From contig DPCK01000052.1 of the NCBI GenBank assembly GCA_003516285.1, positions 9,070 to 17,942 of the forward strand: 8,873 bases of DNA. The letters are read 5' to 3'. Position 1 is the stretch's first letter; every line of letters begins with the position of its first letter. Origin of the DNA: Lutibacter sp. (GTDB lineage: Bacteria > Bacteroidota > Bacteroidia > Flavobacteriales > Flavobacteriaceae). The translations under genes and the position numbers were made by a program. This document shows, in pieces, positions 1 through 4,870 of this stretch. Below the pieces are notes generated by a model. The model did not search any database and had not been told where the DNA came from. It saw nothing but the letters and a program-made list of their open reading frames with translations.

Positions 1-299
1 GGAAACGGAAGGTAATATTCCAAATCACCTGTCATATCAACAGGTACAATTACCGAATCCATTTGTGCAAAATTTTCCTTGTCGGTTCTGTTGACCGCAA
101 TGGCAATCCGCAGTTTTTTAGAATCCTTAATATTTACAGACAGCCATTCCTTGGCATTTTCCGTTTGATAAGAAACGGATATTGGCTGATGTCTTGCAAT
201 TGGAACTCTTTTAACTTTAGTTTTAGCTTTATCATTTCCATCGCAAGAAAAAAATAAGGCAATAACAATAATATTTAATAAAATAAGTGATTTTTTCAT
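1..299 (-). CDS. Lipoprotein, probable L,D-transpeptidase, N-terminal part
   Basis: This gene enters from the left edge; 99 codons from its ATG at 299 are visible and no stop is reached. Residues 1-18 form a lipoprotein signal (MKK, then a hydrophobic stretch ending FFS) followed by Cys19, the likely lipidated residue, so the product should be anchored in a membrane facing the periplasm or cell surface. After a charged linker, the segment at about residues 50-99 contains AKEWL, AVNRTDKEN, MDSVIVP and finally EYYLPFP. I recall this succession from the N-terminal region of Bacteroidota YkuD-type L,D-transpeptidases, which cross-link peptidoglycan or attach proteins to it. The catalytic YkuD domain with its His and Cys would lie to the left of this window, so the enzyme call is inference. 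A CATATTTG element at 317-324 on the same strand resembles a -7 box, but no matching -33 box was found. Confidence 0.6.
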   Translation of the reverse strand, partial: MKKSLILLNIIVIALFFSCDGNDKAKTKVKRVPIARHQPISVSYQTENAKEWLSVNIKDSKKLRIAIAVNRTDKENFAQMDSVIVPVDMTGDLEYYLPF

Positions 300-381
300 A
301 TCTGAAATTTAATCAGCAAATATGATCTTTGCAATTGGGTGAAGTGTTACACAATTATATGAAAAAGTTACTTTATTCACA

Positions 382-459
382 CATTGACAAAAACTTCGAA
401 TCTTATTCATTGGTAAAAATTTACAACATAAACCATTGATAAAAAATAAATTAGCATAA
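382..459 (+). repeat. Three short motifs phased at 26 nt
   Basis: The motif CATTGRYAAAAA begins at 382, 408 and 434, exactly 26 nt apart each time. Outside the shared 12 bases the units have diverged, with about 60% identity between the first two. This could be a row of protein binding sites or chance in AT-rich DNA. The rest of the 300-582 gap is AT-rich, and I see no gene or clear promoter in it. Confidence 0.3.
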
Positions 460-582
460 TTTATTTTAATATCATTGTAACTTTCAAAAAAAATATTTAA
501 ATTTCTATAGTGTGCAGATAAAAAAAATAGAATTTCTCTTTTTGGTCTATATTCATATTTAATTCAATTTTGACCAAGAATT

Positions 583-1008
583 ATGACTAAGAAAACCAAC
601 AAACTTAAATGGGTTGCAGTCGGACTGGCAATCATTCAGGGTTTTAACGGATTAAGTGCTTTGGTTGGCGGATTTAAATTAATGAATGATCCGTCCGGAA
701 TGGATATTGGTATGGAATTGGAATGGCTTCAAACAACGCCTTTCATCAACTATTTAATTCCCGGTATTGTGCTGTTTTTCTTAAATGGCCTTGGAAATTT
801 TACAGGGTTTTGGTTTACTGTTAAAAAGAAAGCCCTTGCAGGCAAAATTGGGGCAGTTTTTGGCGCTGTTATGGTAGTTTGGATTTTATTTCAAGTTTTT
901 TGGATTGGCTATAAGAGTTTCTTGCAGCCGTTATATTTTGGCACTGGTTTAATTCAGCTATTATTTGGCCTTTATTTAATGAGAATTACAGAAAAATTAA
1001 ACTTATAG
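583..1008 (+). CDS. Small four-helix membrane protein, unknown function
   Basis: The product has 141 residues and a basic N-terminus (MTKKTNKLKW). Four hydrophobic segments can be seen, at about residues 9-30, 57-80, 88-110 and 117-133. A soluble loop at 36-54 contains DPSGMDIGMELEWL followed by TTPF, and it leads into helix 2 with NYLIPGI. I recall this DPSG, EWL, PF, PGI pattern from short uncharacterised membrane proteins of several phyla, but I know no assigned function. It has no catalytic motif and no signal peptide apart from the first helix. The ATG at 583 is the first in the frame, with A-rich sequence before it. The next gene on the same strand begins 108 nt downstream, so co-transcription is possible but not shown. 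The reading is certain as a gene and open as to role. Confidence 0.85.
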   Translation: MTKKTNKLKWVAVGLAIIQGFNGLSALVGGFKLMNDPSGMDIGMELEWLQTTPFINYLIPGIVLFFLNGLGNFTGFWFTVKKKALAGKIGAVFGAVMVVWILFQVFWIGYKSFLQPLYFGTGLIQLLFGLYLMRITEKLNL

Positions 1009-1059
1009 CCAGTATCTGATAGTTGAAATTGTTAATTATCAATAAAAAAATTCGTCCAG

Positions 1060-1089
1060 CCAAACATTTGCGAAAAACCTAAATGTTGG
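1060..1089. promoter_or_regulatory. Inverted repeat upstream of the dehydrogenase gene
   Basis: CCAAACATTT (1060-1069) faces AAATGTTGG (1081-1089) across an 11-nt spacer. The arms pair over nine positions with one extra A in the left arm. The repeat ends 27 nt before the ATG at 1117, where it could be an operator or a stem in the mRNA leader. No T-run follows, so it is a poor terminator for the gene before it. Confidence 0.35.
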
Positions 1090-1116
1090 ATAAAGAAAAA
1101 TTTGTATTTTTCATAT

Positions 1117-2259
1117 ATGAAAAAGCACTTTAACATTGTTATTGCCGGAGCTGGCGGAATTGCTGAAGCTGCCGGTTTGATATTGATGGAATGGAGTGAG
1201 GTTGCTCCAACCCTTTATATTGGAAACAGAACACTTTCAAAAGCGCAAAAAGTAGCAAAATGGATTGATGAAGGAACAACAAAACCTTGCACCGTCAAAA
1301 GCTTTCATCTACCTGAAAATGGTATTACTGATGAAATGAAAGAAATTTTTAAGCAATGTGATCTTCTTTTAGATTGTTTGCCCGGAAGCCAAGCACCAAA
1401 AATGGCCCGGTTTGCAAAAGATTTTCAAATGCATTACGCCAACCTTACCGAATATGTTGAGGAAACCAACGAAATAATGTCCTTGGCAAAAAATGCCAAA
1501 ACCGGTTTTGTGCTTCAATCTGGTTTGGCTCCCGGTTATATAGATTTGCTCGCAAACAAACTTTTTCAGCAGTTTTGCAAAGATTTTGAAGTTGACAAAG
1601 TTGACAAGCTTGAATTTAAAGTCGGCGCGCTTACCAATCACGCTGTTGCACCGCATTACTACGGATTTACTTGGAGTCCGGTTGGCGTGGCCACAGAATA
1701 TATAAAAGATGCTATTGCGCTTAGGGATTTTAAAAAAACCATCCTTCCTTCATTGTCTGAAAGAGCCACCATTATTATTGACGGCATTGCTTATGAAGAA
1801 GATTTAACGTCGGGCGGTGCCGCCGATTTACCCGATGCTTTGGCAGGAAAAGCTGGTGCTCTCGACTATAAAACATTGAGGCATCCAGGACATTATGCTT
1901 GGGTTCAGAAACAGTTAGATAATGCAGAAAACACTATTGAAACGATTAAAAACTTACAGCAAAAAATGGAGGCCATCATTCCTCATATTGAAGATGACCA
2001 AATTGTTTTGTATGCTTCTGTTGAAGGAAAAGATGCACAAGGAATTTTGCGAAGAAAAGAAATTGCCAAACGCATACTTCCGCAAAAAGTAGGAAAATAC
2101 CAATTAAAAGCTATACAAACTACCACTGCCGCGCCTTTGGTGCAAGCTGCGCAATTGTTGCTTGAAAATAAACTCAGTGGCGTAATTCTACAAAGCCAAA
2201 TAGATCCTGTAAAATTTTTAAACGGAAATTATATTTTGCCTGTTTTTGGCAAAGTTTAA
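1117..2259 (+). CDS. Saccharopine dehydrogenase-family oxidoreductase
   Basis: The product has 380 residues and is expected to be a cytoplasmic NAD(P)-dependent enzyme of the saccharopine/lysine dehydrogenase family. The N-terminal Rossmann fold begins at once: NIVIAGAGGIAEAAG at residues 6-20 is the dinucleotide loop, with Ala16 in place of the third Gly, and IGNRT at 35-39 follows the second strand. A second typical block, NLTEYVEE then SGLAPGYIDLLAN, lies near residues 109-145. The block with NHAVAPHYYGFTWSPVGVA around residues 180-200 corresponds to the family's substrate-domain signature, where others carry SWSP and a following aliphatic run. These features fit Sacchrp_dh_NADP followed by Sacchrp_dh_C. 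The substrate (saccharopine, lysine or another amino acid) cannot be told from sequence alone, and no other lysine pathway gene lies nearby. I prefer ATG 1117 over an in-frame TTG at 1102, because MKKHFN runs directly into the first strand. Confidence 0.85.
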   Translation: MKKHFNIVIAGAGGIAEAAGLILMEWSEVAPTLYIGNRTLSKAQKVAKWIDEGTTKPCTVKSFHLPENGITDEMKEIFKQCDLLLDCLPGSQAPKMARFAKDFQMHYANLTEYVEETNEIMSLAKNAKTGFVLQSGLAPGYIDLLANKLFQQFCKDFEVDKVDKLEFKVGALTNHAVAPHYYGFTWSPVGVATEYIKDAIALRDFKKTILPSLSERATIIIDGIAYEEDLTSGGAADLPDALAGKAGALDYKTLRHPGHYAWVQKQLDNAENTIETIKNLQQKMEAIIPHIEDDQIVLYASVEGKDAQGILRRKEIAKRILPQKVGKYQLKAIQTTTAAPLVQAAQLLLENKLSGVILQSQIDPVKFLNGNYILPVFGKV

Positions 2260-2294
2260 ATATTAATTCACTGTTGTCGGATTAAATTTTTCAA

Positions 2295-2375
2295 AACATA
2301 CAGGTCACCCGATGTGACTTTATTCCTTATTAATCAAAATATTATACAAACATTTCGCTCCTAAGGAGCTGTTTT
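2295..2375. repeat. Two-hairpin intergenic repeat, REP-like
   Basis: Two small hairpins about 52 nt apart share a common design. The first is the stem at 2302-2320. The second is GCTCC (2357-2361) and GGAGC (2365-2369) around a TAA loop, preceded by ACAAACATTTC and followed by TGTTTTAG. I recall paired elements of this form, with AGGTC before the first hairpin and CAAACATTTCG before the second, scattered between genes in many Flavobacterium and Chryseobacterium genomes. That identification is from memory. Other copies in the same genome would confirm it. Confidence 0.45.
2302..2320 (+). terminator. Possible terminator hairpin after the dehydrogenase
   Basis: AGGTCAC (2302-2308) pairs with GTGACTT (2314-2320) around the loop CCGAT, giving seven pairs including one G-T. 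The sequence TTATTCC follows, which is a weak T-rich tail. It starts 42 nt after the dehydrogenase stop, between two convergent genes, a usual place for a terminator. It may equally be the first unit of the intergenic repeat listed next. Confidence 0.4.
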
Positions 2376-2444
2376 AGTTTCATTAATTCTGTGATTCATT
2401 ATTTTTTATGAAATTTTAGCAGACAATAATGATTAGGATATTTT

Positions 2445-2948
2445 TTATTGCTTGAATCCTTGCTTTTTGTTTGTTTCATATTTCTTTGAATTCTTTAAAG
2501 CGTTTTCTTGTATTATGCTCTTTTTAATGCTTTTACGAATTTCCGGAGTCATTATTATTGGATCAACTTTTAAGATTTTATTATTGATATACTCCGTTTT
2601 ATTTATGGTAAATGAAGTTGAATCAGTCTTGGAAAAAGATGAATGGTCCTTATTCATCCTTTCAATATTTTCCCTTTGCATTGAAATATAATCATTCCCA
2701 ATTTCTTTAGTGAAAATAATTTGTTGTCCCTTCACACCAATTAAATACGTTATTTCTTTATGGGTGCTTAAAATGAAATATTCGATGCTGTCATTTCTGT
2801 ATTCACTAAATAGCTTATAGGTATCCATTTCAGTTTTATCAATGGTCGCACCAGCCAAGGTGTGTAAAACAACTATTTTTTCTTGCGCTTTTAACTGAAT
2901 TTGGAAGGCAAAGAATATTGAAATTGCAATTAATGAACCTTTTTTCAT
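2445..2948 (-). CDS. Secreted protein of unknown function
   Basis: The product has 167 residues. Residues 1-21 form a Sec signal peptide (MKKGSL, then a hydrophobic core, then QLKA), probably cleaved before QEK, so the mature protein is periplasmic or secreted. The mature part opens with KIVVLHTLAGATIDKTEMDT, contains a predicted beta-rich stretch (SIEYFILSTHKEITYLIGVKG), and ends in a Lys-, Asn- and Ser-rich helical tail. It has no cysteines, no membrane helix after the signal and no motif that I recognise. I chose the ATG at 2948. A longer frame from 2999 would place 17 polar residues before the MKK signal and would begin close to the predicted transcription start. The gene converges on the dehydrogenase gene and diverges from the transporter gene, so it is probably transcribed alone. 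Confidence 0.78.
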   Translation of the reverse strand: MKKGSLIAISIFFAFQIQLKAQEKIVVLHTLAGATIDKTEMDTYKLFSEYRNDSIEYFILSTHKEITYLIGVKGQQIIFTKEIGNDYISMQRENIERMNKDHSSFSKTDSTSFTINKTEYINNKILKVDPIIMTPEIRKSIKKSIIQENALKNSKKYETNKKQGFKQ

Positions 2949-3010
2949 AATTAAATATTTTTTTCGGTAAGTATTAACTGTTTGTATGATAATTGTCATT
3001 CACAATAATT

Positions 3011-3044
3011 CAAATGTAACACTTTAATTTAAAGTAGCTTACAA
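3011..3044 (-). promoter_or_regulatory. Bacteroidota-type promoter for the secreted protein gene
   Basis: On the minus strand, TACATTTG (3018 down to 3011) matches the TAnnTTTG -7 element exactly. A TTG, within TTTTTG, ends 23 nt upstream at 3042-3044 and can serve as the -33 element. The spacing is at the long end of the known range. The start point would lie near 3004, giving a leader of about 55 nt before the ATG at 2948. Confidence 0.5.
3021..3035. promoter_or_regulatory. 15-bp perfect palindrome in the promoter spacer
   Basis: ACTTTAA and TTAAAGT meet around a single central T. The palindrome lies wholly between the -33 and -7 elements of the leftward promoter, where a bound repressor would block RNA polymerase. 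The seven-base AT-rich arms make chance possible, so the operator role is only a suggestion. Confidence 0.3.
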
Positions 3045-3130
3045 AAATTCAATAAGTATTACATAATGATACACTCCCATTTAAATAAACATAAAATCCA
3101 TTCATTTACTTATTATTCTTTTCTTTTATT

Positions 3131-3162
3131 TATGAAAGCGTCAGAATAAAATGATACTTTTG
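3131..3162 (+). promoter_or_regulatory. Bacteroidota-type promoter for the MFS operon
   Basis: TACTTTTG at 3155-3162 matches the TAnnTTTG -7 element exactly. The -33 position holds TATG (3131-3134) rather than TTTG, with a 20-nt spacer, so that half is poor. Transcription would begin near 3169, about 36 nt before the TTG start codon at 3205. Confidence 0.45.
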
Positions 3163-3204
3163 AAATAGCACAATCATTGCACCAAATCACAAAAAACGGA
3201 AATT

Positions 3205-4371
3205 TTGAAATACATCACAAAAACTGTCTGGATTTTATCAGTAGTGAGTTTGTTGACCGACACGGCCAGCGAAATGCTGTATCCGATTATGCCTATTTAC
3301 CTAAAAACCATCGGATTTTCAATTGTTCTTATTGGTGTACTTGAAGGTTTTGCGGAAGCCACGGCTGGATTGAGCAAAGGTTATTTTGGCAAACTTTCCG
3401 ACAATTCAAGAAAACGTGTACCTTTTGTGCAAATTGGTTATGCATTTAGTGCCATTTCCAAACCGATGATGGCCATTTTTATATTTCCGCTGTGGATATT
3501 TTTTGCACGAACCATTGACCGTTTCGGAAAAGGAATTAGAACAGGTGCCAGAGACGCCATACTTTCTGATGAAGCCACACCGGAAACAAAAGGAAAAGTA
3601 TTCGGATTTCACCGTTCTATGGATACTTTTGGCGCTGTTTTAGGTCCGGCCTTGGCTTTGACTTATCTATATTTCTATCCGGAAGACTACAAAACCTTAT
3701 TTTTTATCGCCTTTATTCCTGGACTTTTGGCAGTTTTGGCCTCTTTCTATTTAAAAGACAAGCAAGTAATCAAAGAAAAAATAAAAGTTTCAACGCCTTT
3801 TTTTTCCTTTTTGAAATATTGGAAAGTGAGTCCGGCTTCCTACCGAAAATTAGTTGTTGGTTTGCTGGTTTTTACGCTTTTTAACAGTTCCGACGTTTTT
3901 CTGATTTTGAAAGCAAAAGAATCCGGACTTGATGACACCGTGGTGATTGGCATCTATATTTTTTACAATCTTGTTTATGCCCTATTTGCTTTTCCTGTTG
4001 GTATTCTTGCTGATAAAATAGGATTGAAAACAATTTTTATCATTGGACTTGCGGTATTTTCGGGAGTCTATTTTGGGATGGCATTAAACACAAATCTTTA
4101 TTACTTTTTCGGATTGTTTTTTCTTTACGGGATTTATGCTTCCGCTACGGAAGGTATTTCAAAAGCGTGGATTTCAAACATCACCGACAAGAAAGATACT
4201 GCAACAGCTATTGGAACATTTTCTGGTTTGCAAAGCATTTGTACGATGTTGGCAAGTTCGCTAACCGGACTTATTTGGTTTAATTTTGGGGCAACAGCGG
4301 CTTTTTTAACTACAGCGATTGTCACTTTATTTGTGATTGTTTATTTTTTTACCATTCCAAAACCAGGTTAA
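3205..4371 (+). CDS. MFS transporter, 12 membrane helices, substrate unknown
   Basis: The product has 388 residues and is an inner-membrane major facilitator superfamily carrier. The MFS motif A between helices 2 and 3 is visible as GKLSDNSRKR (62-71), and its second copy in the C-terminal half is GILADKIGLK (266-275). The blocks DRFGKGIRTGARDA (105-118) and FHRSMDTFGAVLGP (135-148) are hallmarks of one MFS subfamily whose substrates are mostly unknown. A charged loop at about 183-210 separates the two six-helix halves. The start is a TTG at 3205 preceded by ACGGAAA; the first ATG, at codon 24, lies inside helix 1 and would destroy it, and an in-frame TAG at 3166 limits extension upstream. 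The cysteine-rich gene begins 52 nt downstream without an evident terminator or promoter between them, so the two are probably one operon. Confidence 0.9.
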   Translation: MKYITKTVWILSVVSLLTDTASEMLYPIMPIYLKTIGFSIVLIGVLEGFAEATAGLSKGYFGKLSDNSRKRVPFVQIGYAFSAISKPMMAIFIFPLWIFFARTIDRFGKGIRTGARDAILSDEATPETKGKVFGFHRSMDTFGAVLGPALALTYLYFYPEDYKTLFFIAFIPGLLAVLASFYLKDKQVIKEKIKVSTPFFSFLKYWKVSPASYRKLVVGLLVFTLFNSSDVFLILKAKESGLDDTVVIGIYIFYNLVYALFAFPVGILADKIGLKTIFIIGLAVFSGVYFGMALNTNLYYFFGLFFLYGIYASATEGISKAWISNITDKKDTATAIGTFSGLQSICTMLASSLTGLIWFNFGATAAFLTTAIVTLFVIVYFFTIPKPG

Positions 4372-4423
4372 TTCAAATTGAAAAAATACAACAGGTTATA
4401 CTGCAACAAAAAAGAAATTTAAA

Positions 4424-4630
4424 ATGAAAATCGTATTAAAATCAACCATCACTTGTCCGATTTGCAAACACAAAAAAGAAGAAACAATGCCAACAGACGC
4501 TTGTCAATATTTTTACGAGTGTGAAAATTGTAAAAATATCTTAAAACCGTTAGAAGGAGACTGTTGTGTGTTTTGCAGTTATGGCACGGTTTCTTGTCCC
4601 CCAATTCAGCAAAACAAAAAATGTTGCTGA
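4424..4630 (+). CDS. GDCCVxC-family small cysteine-rich protein
   Basis: The product has 68 residues, eleven of them cysteine. CPIC (11-14) and CENC (33-36) form two CxxC knuckles typical of a zinc or other metal site. Residues 45-60 read GDCCVFCSYGTVSCPP, the signature of the family that I know as GDCCVxC domain-containing (seleno)protein, and the chain ends in Cys-Cys. No signal peptide is present, so it should be cytoplasmic. Its biochemical role is not established. Thiol-based binding of metal or metalloid is an inference from the cysteine content. Here all signature positions are Cys with no in-frame UGA, so this is a non-selenium form. It lies directly behind the MFS gene on the same strand, which suggests that it handles whatever the carrier moves. 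Confidence 0.85.
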   Translation: MKIVLKSTITCPICKHKKEETMPTDACQYFYECENCKNILKPLEGDCCVFCSYGTVSCPPIQQNKKCC

Positions 4631-4778
4631 CCAAAAAGACAGGAAATATACCGCTATTTAAAATCTGTAATCCATAAGCGTTGTTTCACTCAATTGGCTT
4701 TTTTGGGCAATATTCAAAGTTTGTTTAGTATCTTTGGGATTGGCAATTAAACGAAACAAAATACATAATTTTCCCCAG

Positions 4779-4806
4779 CTTACATAATGTTTTAAAACAT
4801 TGTAAG
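4779..4806. promoter_or_regulatory. Bulged inverted repeat upstream of the sensor kinase gene
   Basis: The core AATGTTTT-AAAACATT (4786-4801) is a perfect 16-bp palindrome. CTTAC (4779-4783) and GTAAG (4802-4806) extend it to 13 pairs, with a two-base AT insertion on the left side. It ends 64 nt before the ATG at 4871. No T-run follows, so an operator is more likely than a terminator. The rest of the 4631-4870 gap holds no clear promoter or gene. Confidence 0.4.
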
Positions 4807-4870
4807 AAAGTCTAAAAAAAACAATGCAAAAATTATCCAATTAAACAACCTTCGAAAAAAATCAATAAAG

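Noticed and set aside
384..389. TTGACA, resembling a sigma-70 -35 box.
   Set aside because: No TATAAT-like box lies 16-18 nt downstream, and Bacteroidota use a different promoter consensus.
1102..1116. In-frame TTG start that would lengthen the dehydrogenase by five residues.
   Set aside because: ATG at 1117 starts directly at the Rossmann fold, and the extra residues (MYFSY) match no usual N-terminus.
2949..2999. Upstream start at 2999 for the secreted protein.
   Set aside because: It would put a polar extension before a normal MKK signal peptide and lies almost at the predicted transcription start.
4628..4749. UGA stop of the GDCCVxC gene with 38 open codons after it, considered as selenocysteine readthrough because the family includes selenoproteins.
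   Set aside because: All signature cysteines are already present, Cys-Cys is a plausible end for this small protein, and I see no convincing SECIS-like hairpin directly after the UGA.
4658..4840. Minus-strand frame of 60 codons in the gap before the kinase; its second half looks somewhat protein-like (RLIANPKDTKQ).
   Set aside because: It overlaps the palindrome, has no recognisable start signal and ends just before the GDCCVxC gene. A fragment of an old gene is possible, but I cannot support it.
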